Assembly: GCF_028747785.1 (NCBI RefSeq)
Contig: NZ_CP118158.1
Coordinates: 2,480,001-2,544,000 of the forward strand
Reading direction: 5' to 3'
DNA from: Halosimplex aquaticum
Lineage (GTDB): Archaea > Halobacteriota > Halobacteria > Halobacteriales > Haloarculaceae
Length of the DNA stretch: 64,000 nucleotides
Below the pieces are notes generated by a model. It ran no database searches. It saw only the letters and a program-made list of their open reading frames with translations, and had not been told where the DNA came from. The translations under genes were made by a program, and so were the position numbers. Below are positions 45,164 through 53,847 of the stretch, piece after piece (the stretch's first letter is position 1; each line of letters starts with the position of its first letter).

Positions 45164-46744
45164 CTACAGCCCGGTCACCCACTCGGCCAGGTCGGCGACG
45201 AGGGCCTCCTCCACGTTGTCCGGGAAGACGTACTCGGTCGTCAGCGAGGGTTCCGTTCCGGAGTGGAACAGGTGTGAAAGGTCGGGATAGCGCTCGAATC
45301 GGTGGGTGTCAGGGTCGTCCAGCCCCTCGCGCCAGCCCGACAGCGCCGGGTCGATCGGGATCTGGAAGTCCCGCCCGCCGTGGGCGACGAACAGGGGCGC
45401 GTCGACGCGGTTGGCGGTCGCGACCTGGTCGTACTCGGAGAGCGTCTTCCACCAGATCCCGGGGACCGGGCCGATCTGTCGGTCGTCCGCAACGGAGCCG
45501 TCCTCGACGGCGGACATGAGTCGCTTCACGGCCGAGAGCTGGCGCTCCTCGCGCGCGGAGAGACCGCCCTGGACCTCCAGGAGGTGTTTCACCTGCTCGG
45601 GGTAGACCTCGGTGAACGGGCGGGCGTTGCCCGCGAGGAGCGCGCCGCCGGCGACGGATCCGTCGCGCTCGGCGATCCGGGGGACGCAAGTCGCGCCGAT
45701 GCTGTGGCCCGCGACGACGGTTCGGTCGGGGTCGACCTCCGGTTGGTCACGCAGGACGCCCAGCGCGTGGACGGCGTCGTCGACGATGATGTCGTCGATT
45801 GCCCACTCCTCCCGAGGGACGTCGCAGGCGTGCGTCCGCTTGTCGTAGCGCAGGACCGCGACGCCGCGGCTGGCGAGGCCCTGGGCCAGGTCGCGGTAGG
45901 GCTCGTTCGGCTGGATGGTCCCGTCGCGGTCGTGCTGCCCGCTTCCGTGGACGAGGACCACGCCCGGGACGGTGTCTCCAACGTCCGTAACGGTCGCCGT
46001 CTTCGTTCCGGCAGTCGCCGTCGCGGTCGATCCGCCGTCGTCGCCGGCGGGCACCGACAGCGTCGCGGGGAGCGAACAGCCGCCGGGTTCGAGCGTCAAC
46101 GTCCGCTCGGCGAACGCCGACTCGTCGACGTACTCGGGCGACGAGTACTCCGCGGGGAACCACAGCCCGGAGAGCGCCCCGTCGCCGTCGACGCCGAGTT
46201 CGATCCGCTGGCGCCGCTCGGCGCACTCGACGGGGACGACCAGCGTCTCCGACCCGTCGCGGGTACCGGACTCGACGCTCCCGACGGACTCGACCGCGCC
46301 GTGCTGGGCGGTGAGCCCGAGCCAGTAGCGTTCGAGCGTCGGTCGCGGCATCCGCGACGCGAGGGTGTCCCCGAACAGCGAATGGGCGGCGTCGAACTCG
46401 CCCGCGCGGAGGCGCGCGACGAACTCGCGAGCGGTCTCCCGCCCCGCCGGCGTGGATGACGGCGTCGGGGTCGCCGTGGACGCGGGCGTGCCCGTGGAGT
46501 CCGGCGTAGGCATCTGCGTCCCCGTCGGCGGTGCCGTCACCGTCGGCGTGGGCGTGGCCGTCGTCGTCGAGACGGGGGCGTCGGTCCCGGTTCCGCCCGG
46601 GATCGGCGAGTCGGTGGAGGCGCCGGAGGTGTCGTTACAGCCCGCGAGCGCGCCGGCGCAGGCGAGGCCGGCGACCGTACGGAGGACAGTTCTGCGGGAG
46701 CGAGCGTCACTCGTGGAGGGTGGTTCGGGGTCGAACGTCGTCAT
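45164..46744 (-). CDS. Tat-exported lipoprotein alpha/beta hydrolase
   Basis: A 526-residue exported esterase-like protein. Residues 16-36 are a twin-arginine signal (SRRTVLRTVAGLACAGALAG) ending in the lipobox Cys, so it should be lipid-anchored outside the membrane. A Thr/Pro-rich spacer (about 40-100) follows, then a DUF3887-like domain (ARLRAGEFDAAHSLFGD) and the hydrolase, with oxyanion HGSGQHDRDG, nucleophile GHSIGAT near 346, an acid in FVAHGGRDFQIP and His in DLSHLFH. Peptidase or ester hydrolase substrates cannot be told apart. Confidence 0.9.
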   Translation of the reverse strand: MTTFDPEPPSTSDARSRRTVLRTVAGLACAGALAGCNDTSGASTDSPIPGGTGTDAPVSTTTATPTPTVTAPPTGTQMPTPDSTGTPASTATPTPSSTPAGRETAREFVARLRAGEFDAAHSLFGDTLASRMPRPTLERYWLGLTAQHGAVESVGSVESGTRDGSETLVVPVECAERRQRIELGVDGDGALSGLWFPAEYSSPEYVDESAFAERTLTLEPGGCSLPATLSVPAGDDGGSTATATAGTKTATVTDVGDTVPGVVLVHGSGQHDRDGTIQPNEPYRDLAQGLASRGVAVLRYDKRTHACDVPREEWAIDDIIVDDAVHALGVLRDQPEVDPDRTVVAGHSIGATCVPRIAERDGSVAGGALLAGNARPFTEVYPEQVKHLLEVQGGLSAREERQLSAVKRLMSAVEDGSVADDRQIGPVPGIWWKTLSEYDQVATANRVDAPLFVAHGGRDFQIPIDPALSGWREGLDDPDTHRFERYPDLSHLFHSGTEPSLTTEYVFPDNVEEALVADLAEWVTGL

Positions 46745-46812
46745 CGGATCGAGCGAGACGCGGCGGGGACTTCAGCGTGTGGCGAACGCGATTTCTATTC
46801 GTTCTCCGACAT

Positions 46813-47805
46813 CTATCGCCCGGCGTCGACGACGCAGCGGAAGCCGACGTTGCCTGTGGAGCTCTCGGGGTCGTTCTTCGACCGGGCGGCCAGCCGGTAG
46901 CGGTTGCACCACGACTCGTGACAGAGGTGCGAGCCGCCGCGCATCACCCGTTCGTCGCCGGACTCCGGGCCGACGGGGTTCTCGGGGTCGTAGGCGTCGG
47001 TGGTGTGGTGGCCGGCGCCGAACCAGTCGCGACACCACTCCCAGACGTTGCCGCAGACGTTCCGGAGGCCGAAGTCGTTCGGCTCGTAGGCGTCGACGGG
47101 CGCGGTGGCGAGGTAGCCGTCCGCCCCGGTGTTGCGCTCGGGGAAGTCGCCCTGCCAGACGTTACAGCGGTGTTCGCCGTCGGGTTCGAGTTCGTCACCC
47201 CACGGGAAGCGCGTGCCCTCGCGGCCGCCGCGGGCCGCTCGCTCCCACTCGGCCTCGGTCGGGAGCCGTTTGCCCGCCCACTCGGCGTAGGCCGCCGCGT
47301 CGGCCCAGGAGACGTGCGTGACCGGGTGTTTCAGCAGGTCGTCGTCGACGACGCTCGAACTCGGGCCGCGAGGGTGGAACCAGTCGGCGCCCGAGACGGC
47401 GAGCCACCAGTCGGCACCGGGAACCCGGTCCCGGGCGTGTTCGCGGTCGCCCTCGGCCACGAAGTCCTCGAAGACGAACGACCAGCCGAACCGCTCGGCG
47501 TCGGTCGTGTACCCCGTGTCGCGGACGAACTCCAGGAACTCGGCGTTCGTGACGGCGTATCGGTCGACGTAGTAGGGATCGGTCGTGACCTCGCGGGCCG
47601 GCCCCTCGCCGTCCTCCGGGAAGCCCACGTCCTCGTCGGTGCCCATCCGGAAGGTCCCCCCGTCGATCCGGACCATCCGGTCGGTGCGCTCGTCGTCGGT
47701 AGCGGGTTCCGTCCGCCAATCCGGGTCCGCAGTGGAAGCGTCGCCGTGGCCGGTGTCACCAGTTTCGCGCGCGGGGCTACAGCAGGCGCGGTCGTCCTCG
47801 CTCAC
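46813..47805 (-). CDS. Formylglycine-generating enzyme
   Basis: A 330-residue protein of the sulfatase-modifying factor family. Both copper-binding catalytic cysteines are present in HLCHESWCNRYR (Cys 295 and Cys 300), followed by AARSKNDPESSTGNVGFRC, which closely mirrors true FGEs rather than the many non-catalytic members. Also RIDGGTFRMGTDED at the start of the domain, and AYAEWAGKRLPTEAEWERAA. It would convert a Cys in CxPxR of sulfatases into formylglycine. No sulfatase gene is in the window. GTG start at 47805. Confidence 0.9.
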   Translation of the reverse strand: MSEDDRACCSPARETGDTGHGDASTADPDWRTEPATDDERTDRMVRIDGGTFRMGTDEDVGFPEDGEGPAREVTTDPYYVDRYAVTNAEFLEFVRDTGYTTDAERFGWSFVFEDFVAEGDREHARDRVPGADWWLAVSGADWFHPRGPSSSVVDDDLLKHPVTHVSWADAAAYAEWAGKRLPTEAEWERAARGGREGTRFPWGDELEPDGEHRCNVWQGDFPERNTGADGYLATAPVDAYEPNDFGLRNVCGNVWEWCRDWFGAGHHTTDAYDPENPVGPESGDERVMRGGSHLCHESWCNRYRLAARSKNDPESSTGNVGFRCVVDAGR

Positions 47806-47895
47806 GCCCGCGCTTCGACCGGTGCGGAGTAAACGGTTTGGGTGCGAGGAGTTTGGTTTGATAGCTCTGCGGCTACTATCGGAGACAGCACCGAG

Positions 47896-48162
47896 AACAG
47901 CGTGAAAGCCCCCGGGCGCTCGCCGACTGCGACTCGTTGCGCGCTTCGCTCACTGCGTTCGCTCCAGTGCTTACGTCGTCTCGTCTGACGAGCGCCCGGC
48001 CCCCTTCATTCCCGCCCGCTTCGGCCAGTCGGCTCGTCTGTGTGGGTGGGAATGAAAGGGGCGACCGGTTCGGGGAAGCCCGGGGAAGCAAGCACCGCAG
48101 GGCGAAGCCCGAGGAGCGCAGCGACCCGCGCGAGCCGAACCGGTCGGGGCTTTCACGCTGTT
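47896..48162. repeat. 267-bp element with 17-bp terminal inverted repeats
   Basis: The 504-bp gap 47806-48309, upstream of both flanking genes, contains no reading frame I trust. It holds AACAGCGTGAAAGCCCC (47896-47912) and its exact inverse (48146-48162). Inside are two palindromic pairs: CGGGCGCTCG-type arms (about 47912-47922 with 47989-47999) and GACCGGTTCGG (48063-48073) with its inverse (48135-48145). A third, one-mismatch copy of the right end (22 bp, 48189-48210) follows in direct orientation. Confidence 0.75.
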
Positions 48163-48309
48163 TGCGGTGCCGGTACTGGCGCTGTCTGCGGTCGGGGCTT
48201 GCACGCTGTTCACCGCTCCCGTTCCGTCGCCGGCGCGGTTCGCAGATCCAGTGACAGCGAAGTCCGCTCCTAGGCGGGGATTTAATGGCGCAGGGAGCCT
48301 GGTGGCGGT

Positions 48310-48702
48310 ATGGACATCCGGGACGCAGTCGAAGCGGACGCCGAGCGGCTGGCGGAGCTCACGGCGTCTCCACAGGACGTGATGCGGAACCTGGTTCACG
48401 ACCGGACCGTCCGCGTCGCGGCCGACGACGAGGAGATACAGGGGTTCGTCAGCTACGACGCGCGCGAAGACACGGTCCACGTCACGCAGCTCGAAGGCAC
48501 GGCGGCCGTCCGCGACCGCTTGCTCGAAGAACCCATCCGCTTCGCGACGGCGGAGGGCATGACCGTCGAACTCCTCGTTCCCGAGGACGAGAGCGAGACG
48601 CGCGAATCCGCGGAGGACGCTGGGTTCGAGCACGCCGGCGGCGGCCCCACGTTCGAGGGCCAACCGACGGTCCGGTACCGGCTCGACCCCGGGTCGGAAT
48701 AG
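48310..48702 (+). CDS. GNAT-like acetyltransferase, atypical
   Basis: A 130-residue protein starting MDIRDAVEADAERLAELTAS, a GNAT-type opening, with strands VRVAADDEEIQGFVSYDARE and VHVTQLEGTAAVRDRLLEE in the order of the fold. The acetyl-CoA pyrophosphate loop (R/Q-x2-G-x-G/A) is not recognisable, so it may have lost acetylation activity. C-terminal FEHAGGGPTFEGQPTVRYRL completes the fold. It lies downstream of the inverted-repeat element. Confidence 0.65.
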   Translation: MDIRDAVEADAERLAELTASPQDVMRNLVHDRTVRVAADDEEIQGFVSYDAREDTVHVTQLEGTAAVRDRLLEEPIRFATAEGMTVELLVPEDESETRESAEDAGFEHAGGGPTFEGQPTVRYRLDPGSE

Positions 48703-48785
48703 TCCGCCGTTACGGCGCGGTATGGCCGCGCTACGCGGCGACTACCCGACGCATACTTTTCTCGCGTTCGTGCGGACGCTGAGAC

Positions 48786-49790
48786 ATGTCACTGTCCGCG
48801 CTCGACGCCGTCGACGACGCCTATCGGGCGACCGGCGCGTTCCTCCGACCCGTCGACCGGACCCGGTGGGCGAAGCTCGCGCTGATAGGCCTGTTCGTCG
48901 GCCTCCCGACGGCGAACGCGGGCGGCGCGCAGTTCGGCGGGGCGGGCGCCGAGGCGCCGGCGAACGGCGGCCCTGGCGGAATGCCGGTGGACGGCGGACC
49001 GGTCGATGTCCCCGTCGAAGCGTGGATCGCGATCGCCGTCGCGGTGGTCGTCGCCGTCGCGCTCGCCCTGGCGCTCGTGCTCGTCGGTTCGGTGATGGAG
49101 TTCGTGCTGGTCGAGTCGCTCCGGGAAGAGGACGTCCAGATCCGCGCCTACTGGCGGCGGTACTTCCGGCGCGGGCTCCGTCTGTTCGGCTTTCGGCTAC
49201 TCCTCGGACTGGCGGTACTGGCCGCCCTGGCGCTCCTCGCGGCACTCGTCTTCGTCCCGCTTGCGCTCGGCGATGCAGTCGCGTCGACGGCGCTGCTCGC
49301 GATACTGTTGATTCCCGCGTTCCTCGCGATCGTGTTCGTCGCCGCGGTGGTCGGCGGGTTCACGACCGCGTTCGTCGTCCCGGTGATGATAGCCGAGGAC
49401 TGCGGCGTGATCGCGGGCTGGCGGCGCTTCTGGCCGACACTCACCGGGCAATGGACCGAGTACCTCGCGTACGCCGTCCTCGCGTTCGTGCTCGGGATCG
49501 TCGGGAGCGCGCTCGTCGGCGTCGTCACAGCGATCCTCGCCGTCCTGCTGTTGATCCCGTTCGGCGTCCTGGCCGCGCTGGCCTTCGGACTGTTCGTCCT
49601 CGCCGAGCCCGTCGGGATCGCGGCGTTCGTCGTCGTCGGCCTCCTGTTCGCCCTCGCGGTGATCGCCGTCGCCGCGTTGGTACAGGTCCCGGTGATCACG
49701 TACCTGCGGTACTACGCGTTGCTGGTGCTCGGCGACACGAACGAACGGTTCGATCTGATCCCCGACCAGCGAGCGGCGGTCCGCGACTGA
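48786..49790 (+). CDS. Multi-pass membrane protein, haloarchaeal type
   Basis: A 334-residue protein with about six long hydrophobic helices (first about 30-45, then 78-105, 135-170, 175-200, 220-255, 260-305). The N terminus MSLSALDAVDDAYRATGAFL with RTRWAKLALIGLFVGLP is a layout I associate with uncharacterised haloarchaeal membrane proteins. A Gly-rich extracellular loop (GGAQFGGAGAEAPANGG) follows the first helix. The cytosolic stretch MEFVLVESLREEDVQIRAYW and the end with NERFDLIPDQRAA suggest a soluble face. No transport or enzyme motif was seen. Confidence 0.72.
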   Translation: MSLSALDAVDDAYRATGAFLRPVDRTRWAKLALIGLFVGLPTANAGGAQFGGAGAEAPANGGPGGMPVDGGPVDVPVEAWIAIAVAVVVAVALALALVLVGSVMEFVLVESLREEDVQIRAYWRRYFRRGLRLFGFRLLLGLAVLAALALLAALVFVPLALGDAVASTALLAILLIPAFLAIVFVAAVVGGFTTAFVVPVMIAEDCGVIAGWRRFWPTLTGQWTEYLAYAVLAFVLGIVGSALVGVVTAILAVLLLIPFGVLAALAFGLFVLAEPVGIAAFVVVGLLFALAVIAVAALVQVPVITYLRYYALLVLGDTNERFDLIPDQRAAVRD

Positions 49791-49824
49791 GCGGGCCGGC
49801 GCCGTCGGTCGCCGTCGGTCGCCG

Positions 49825-50373
49825 TCACTCGGCTTCTCTCGTCCAGCGCTTCTCGACCTCGCGGTTGGCGAGGACGACCGTGTCGCCCTCGTCGAGTTCG
49901 AACCGGCTCTTGCGGAGTTCGATGGCGCTGACCGTGCCGGTCATCGACTGGGTCGTGACGCGGTCGCCGGGGTTGAAGTCGGGGTCCCGCAGGAGGTAGA
50001 CGCCGGCGACGGCGTCCTCGATCATCTCAGAGAGGGCGTAGGAGACGCCGAGCGCGATGAACCCGGTCGCGGTCCCGAGGCTCGCTGCCACGTCGCCCAT
50101 CCCGAGGATCTTCAGGAGGACGAGCCCGGCGCCGAACCAGAGGAAGACGCCGACGACCGTCACCCACAGCTGGGCGATGAGGTCCTGTTCCTCCGGGTAG
50201 ATACCACGGAAGAACCGGCGGAGCACCAGCAGGATGATCTTTATCAACACGTACGCGATCGAGACGAAGATGACGGCCATGACGAGCCGCGGGATGGCCG
50301 TCCGCAGCGCGGCCGCCAACTCGTTGACCGTCTCGATCGCGAGGTCCGACAGGTACTCGACCGGCGTTTGCAT
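49825..50373 (-). CDS. MscS-type mechanosensitive channel domain protein
   Basis: A 182-residue short MscS-family protein. It has three hydrophobic helices; the third, with GLVLLKILGMGDVAASLGTA, resembles the pore-lining TM3, followed by GFIALGVSYALSEMIEDAVA and the beta domain start GVYLLRDPDFNPGDRV, with a final VVLANREVEKRW. The usual large cytoplasmic C-terminal domain is truncated. It would respond to membrane tension or osmotic shock. ATG at 50373 is chosen; the upstream ATG at 50400 is preceded by no promoter. Confidence 0.85.
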   Translation of the reverse strand: MQTPVEYLSDLAIETVNELAAALRTAIPRLVMAVIFVSIAYVLIKIILLVLRRFFRGIYPEEQDLIAQLWVTVVGVFLWFGAGLVLLKILGMGDVAASLGTATGFIALGVSYALSEMIEDAVAGVYLLRDPDFNPGDRVTTQSMTGTVSAIELRKSRFELDEGDTVVLANREVEKRWTREAE

Positions 50374-50441
50374 AGCGACCCCAAAGGACGGACGGTCCAA
50401 GAGTTTCGGGGGGCCGGTTCGACCGGAAACGGAGGGGTGCA

Positions 50442-50564
50442 GTGCGGCAGCGGAGTGGTAGCGGAGCAGTGGCGGTGCGGTCGCGGAGTGGTAACGGGGC
50501 GGTCGCGGGGTGGTGGCGGTGCGGTCGCGGAGCGGTCGCGGGGTGGTGGCGGGGCGGTGCGGTC
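50442..50564 (+). repeat. Imperfect G-rich minisatellite
   Basis: About 120 bp of short, overlapping repeats built from GCGGTCGCGG and (A/G)GTGGT, with unit length varying around 19-23 bp. One strand is almost pure G/C with T punctuation. It fills the gap between the MscS gene's start and the three-hairpin element. No reading frame was accepted here. Confidence 0.6.
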
Positions 50565-50684
50565 AAGCATCCGGCACCGCAGGCGCCGGTTCACCGCTCG
50601 CGCCGACGGCGCGAGCGGCCTTTTTCACCCATGTTTTTGGCTCGGGGGGTCGCGCTACGCACGACCCCCGAGCGAAAAAGATGG
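50565..50684 (-). terminator. Three-hairpin 3' element, copy 1
   Basis: Begins one base after the stop codon of the SWIM protein. In the transcript the first hairpin is CTTTTTCGCTCGGGGG...CCCCCCGAGCCAAAAA, then linker CATGGGTGAAAAAGG, a second perfect 11-bp hairpin CCGCTCGCGCC/GGCGCGAGCGG, linker TGAA, then third hairpin CCGGCGCC/GGTGCCGG (one G-U pair), ending ATGCTT. The same architecture recurs at 59921-60059. Terminator or 3' UTR function is inferred. Confidence 0.7.
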
Positions 50685-51032
50685 TCAAAGGAACTCCCGG
50701 ACTTCGGAGTACCACATGTCGTGGTGGTCGAGGGCGTCGATGGCGCGGGCGATGCGGACGGCGATGGCGTGCCAGCACAGCTCTTCGGGGTCCTCGTCGT
50801 CGAGGTTGTAGGTGGCGTCGTTGCAGTCACAGGAGTCGTCTTCGACGACGTACTCGTCGTGGTGGCCGACGACGACGGTGAAATCGCGGTACTCCTTGAC
50901 GCGCCGCTCGGAGACGGCTTCGATCGCGCGGGCCCCGCGCTCGCCGTGTGCGTCGAGGATGAGATCGACGGCGTCGGGGGTGAGCTCCCCCGACTCGGCG
51001 AGCGCGGTCTCCCAGCGGTCGACCGCGTTCAC
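50685..51032 (-). CDS. SWIM zinc-finger protein
   Basis: A 115-residue protein with a single SWIM-type zinc site: CDC, then about 15 residues, then CWH (C-x-C...C-x-H) near residues 69-90. Upstream helices (ALAESGELTPDAVDLILDAH, GERGARAIEAVSERRVKEY) and the strand FTVVVGHHDEYVVED lead into the finger. SWIM domains bind DNA or protein, as in recombination mediators. The GTG at 51032 is chosen because it starts VNAVDRWETALAE; upstream frame is arginine-rich. Divergent from trm1. Confidence 0.75.
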   Translation of the reverse strand: MNAVDRWETALAESGELTPDAVDLILDAHGERGARAIEAVSERRVKEYRDFTVVVGHHDEYVVEDDSCDCNDATYNLDDEDPEELCWHAIAVRIARAIDALDHHDMWYSEVREFL

Positions 51033-51241
51033 GATACCACCTCTTTGGGACACCCCGACTAAACAGGTTCGGTGCGCGCAAACGGAAATCCGGGCGTACC
51101 GCCGAGCGGGAACGAGTAAGACGGCGTGAACGGTCGGGACCGTGAAGCGCACCGAGAGTCGACGGGCACCCGGAGAGCGGGGCGGTCCCCTCGCGGTCCG
51201 AGAACGCATCCCTTTTCGCGGTCGCCGGCCAGGACCGACGT

Positions 51242-52363
51242 ATGCGCGTCACCGAGGGGACGGTCGCTGTCGAGGTGCCCGAGCAGGCCGACGCCGGCGT
51301 CGGCGAGGACGTCTTCTTCAACCCGGTTCAGGAGCTGAACCGCGACCTGACCGTCGCCGTCCTGCGAGCGCTGGAAGCCGAGCGCGACGGCGACGGCGAC
51401 CGGACGCCCAGCTACCTCGACGCCAACGCGGCCTCCGGTATCCGCGGCGTCCGCGCCGCCGCCGAGGGGTACGACGCGACGCTGTGCGACGTCGACCCCG
51501 ACGCGGTCGAGCTGTGCCGCGAGAACCTGGCTCGCAACGATCTGGACGGGCGGGTCGTCCACCGCGACGCCAACGCGCTCATGCACGAGGAGACGTTCGA
51601 CGTGGTCGACGTGGACCCGTTCGGCACGCCCATCCCGTTCGCCGACGCGGCGTTCCGCGGGGCGAGCCGGCTGGTCTGCATCACCGCGACCGACACCGCG
51701 CCCCTCTGTGGCGCCCACTTCGAGAGCGGCGTCCGCCACTACTCGGCGGTCCCGCGCAACACCGAGTACCACGCCGAGATGGGACTTCGAGTCCTCATCT
51801 CGGCGCTCGTCCGCACGGCGGCGCGCTACGACCTGGCCGCCGAACCCGTCTTCAGCCACGCCACGAAGCACTACGCCCGGACGTACCTCCGGCTGGACTC
51901 CGGCGCGCAGGCGGCCGACGCGCTCGTCGGCGACCTCGGCCACGTCGACCACTGCGAACACTGCCTCTTCCGCGAGGCGACGCGCGGGCTGATCGCCGAC
52001 CCGCTCGACTGGTGTCCCGAGTGCGACGAGGCCATCCAGACAGCGGGGCCGATCTGGCTCGGGCGGACCTGCGACCCGGCGTTCGCCGAGGCGGTGCGCG
52101 ACGCCGTCGACGACGGGATGGGGACCGCCGCGGAAGCCCGCGACCTCTGCGAGACGGTCGCCGCGGAACTCGACGAGCCGACCCACTACGACCAGCACCG
52201 CCTGTGCAAGCGCTGGGGCGTCGGCGCCGTCGCGATGGACAAGTTCATCGAGCGGCTGCGCGACGCCGGATTCTCGGCCTCGCGGACCCACTACGGCGGG
52301 ACGACGTTCAAGACCGACGCCGACGTGACGGAGATCCGGGCGGCGGCACTCGACGAGGAGTGA
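51242..52363 (+). CDS. trm1: tRNA (guanine26-N2) dimethyltransferase
   Basis: SAM enzyme making N2,N2-dimethylguanosine at tRNA position 26, 373 residues. Family marks are [14 protein letters not shown] near the start, the SAM site with [16 protein letters not shown], the catalytic DVDPFGTP near residue 123 and [15 protein letters not shown]. The C-terminal zinc-binding part has CEHCLFR and CPECDEA. The ATG at 51242 begins [15 protein letters not shown]. It stands divergent from the SWIM gene with about 209 bp between them. Confidence 0.96.
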   Translation: MRVTEGTVAVEVPEQADAGVGEDVFFNPVQELNRDLTVAVLRALEAERDGDGDRTPSYLDANAASGIRGVRAAAEGYDATLCDVDPDAVELCRENLARNDLDGRVVHRDANALMHEETFDVVDVDPFGTPIPFADAAFRGASRLVCITATDTAPLCGAHFESGVRHYSAVPRNTEYHAEMGLRVLISALVRTAARYDLAAEPVFSHATKHYARTYLRLDSGAQAADALVGDLGHVDHCEHCLFREATRGLIADPLDWCPECDEAIQTAGPIWLGRTCDPAFAEAVRDAVDDGMGTAAEARDLCETVAAELDEPTHYDQHRLCKRWGVGAVAMDKFIERLRDAGFSASRTHYGGTTFKTDADVTEIRAAALDEE

Positions 52364-52438
52364 GCGGGCGTTCCGGGGAGGGCGCGTCCGGCGACGAGGA
52401 CTCCACCGGGGAGAAGTGAGTCGGTACCGGACGTCGCG

Positions 52439-52822
52439 TCACGCGTTCGCGACGCGGCCGACGGCGCCGTAGACGAGGTGGTAGAGAGGGCGCAGGAAGT
52501 AGTTCAACATACCCACGAGGCCGACGAGGCCCCCGAGGGCCTGTATCTCGCCGGGTGAGCCCTCGAGCCAGACGAGGACGACGACGGCGGCGAGCAGCGG
52601 ACCGGTCCAGAGGTCGGTCGCGACCTCCCGGACGCCGAGGCCGTCGGCGGGCGCGTCGACGGTCGTCGCGACGAGGTACAGGCCGGCCCCGACGACGGCC
52701 AGGGCGAACGCGAGCGGGAGCGACCCGCCGAGGCCGGCGGTACCGGCCGTGACGAGACAGAGGCCGGCGACGAGCAGGACGACGGTCGCGCGCATCACGA
52801 CTCCGTCCAGCGTGGGATCCAT
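52439..52822 (-). CDS. Small membrane protein, unknown function
   Basis: A 127-residue protein with four hydrophobic stretches: VVLLVAGLCLVTAGTAGLGG, FALAVVGAGLYLVATTV, GPLLAAVVVLVWLEG and LGGLVGLVGMLNYFLRPLYH. The short soluble loop ADGLGVREVATDLW lies between the second and third. No motif was recognised. It is convergent with trm1, 75 bp away. Confidence 0.6.
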   Translation of the reverse strand: MDPTLDGVVMRATVVLLVAGLCLVTAGTAGLGGSLPLAFALAVVGAGLYLVATTVDAPADGLGVREVATDLWTGPLLAAVVVLVWLEGSPGEIQALGGLVGLVGMLNYFLRPLYHLVYGAVGRVANA

Positions 52823-52983
52823 ACCGATCGGTCACAGCGGCCGCGTCTTGGTCCTTTCGTCCCGCGAGCCGCCGACCGCGGGTCTCGGGTCGCCCGCCGC
52901 CGGTCTCGACCCGCCGGCCGTTCAGTACTGGGCTGGCCGTTCGGTGCCGGGGCTATTTGTGTGGCAGGGCCGCAGTCGGAAGC

Positions 52984-53847
52984 GTGCAGAGCGACTCAGC
53001 GGGCGGGCGCGCGGTCGCGACCGGCCGCGACGCCGTCGCCGTCGTCAAGGCCGTCGTCGCGCTCGTCCAGGAGCGGGAGGTGACGTTCCTGGCGGCGGGC
53101 ATCGCCTACTACGCCTTCGTCTCCCTGCTGCCGGCGCTGATGCTGCTGCTGGTCGTCGCGTCGGCGGTCGGCGGGGAGGACCTGGCCGCGGAGGTCGTCG
53201 CCGTGACCGGGAACGCGCTCTCGCCGGTCGGCCGCGACCTCGTCCGCACGACGCTGGTCGACGCCTCCGGGCGGGCGCCGGCGACGATAGTTAGCCTCCC
53301 GCTGCTCGCGTGGAGTACGCTCAAGGTGTTCCGCGGGCTGGACGTCGCGTTCTCGCGGATCTACGGCACGGAGGCGGCCGCGTCGCTGCTCGGACGGGTC
53401 CGTGACGCGCTGGTCGCGCTCGGCGCGGTCGGGATCGGACTGGCGGCGCTGGTCGTGATCGGCACGCTCGTCAGCTACTCCGGCATCGCCTTCGTCGGCG
53501 TGTTCGGGACGCTCGCGCTCGTCGTCGTGCTGACCGTCGTCTTCTATCCCCTGTTCTACGTCTTCCCCGACACCGACGGGACCGTCCGCCAGGCGGCGCC
53601 GGGAACGGTCTTCGCGGCCGTCGGCTGGACGCTCCTCGGGACGGGTTTTCGTATCTACGCGGGCATGGCCGGGCAGTTCGACGTCTACGGCGTGTTCGGC
53701 GTCGTGCTGCTGCTGGTCACGTGGTACTACGCGGGGAGCATCGTCGTCCTCGTCGGCGCCACACTCAACGCGGTATTGGCGGAGCAAGCACGTGCGACCA
53801 CCAATACCAAGGGGGAGCCAGGCGACACACGAGACACGCGCATATGA
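52984..53847 (+). CDS. YihY/BrkB-family membrane protein
   Basis: A 287-residue integral membrane protein of the YihY family (formerly annotated as RNase BN). The hallmark start EREVTFLAAGIAYYAFVSLL is clear, followed by LSTLKVFRGLDVAFSRIYGT-type (here LLAWSTLKVFRGLDVAFSRI) and YAGMAGQFDVYGVFGVVLLL with WYYAGSIVVLVGA at the end. About six hydrophobic helices. Molecular function is unknown for the family. The GTG at 52984 is preferred to a TTG at 52957. Its stop overlaps the next gene's start by 4 bp. Confidence 0.88.
   Translation: MQSDSAGGRAVATGRDAVAVVKAVVALVQEREVTFLAAGIAYYAFVSLLPALMLLLVVASAVGGEDLAAEVVAVTGNALSPVGRDLVRTTLVDASGRAPATIVSLPLLAWSTLKVFRGLDVAFSRIYGTEAAASLLGRVRDALVALGAVGIGLAALVVIGTLVSYSGIAFVGVFGTLALVVVLTVVFYPLFYVFPDTDGTVRQAAPGTVFAAVGWTLLGTGFRIYAGMAGQFDVYGVFGVVLLLVTWYYAGSIVVLVGATLNAVLAEQARATTNTKGEPGDTRDTRI

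Noticed and set aside
47806..48309. Insertion sequence with a transposase
   Set aside because: No reading frame resembling a transposase in or near the element; kept as a repeat only.
52951..52960. TTG start for the YihY-family gene
   Set aside because: It overlaps a TATA-like stretch and adds nine residues that are not part of the family start; the GTG at 52984 fits better.
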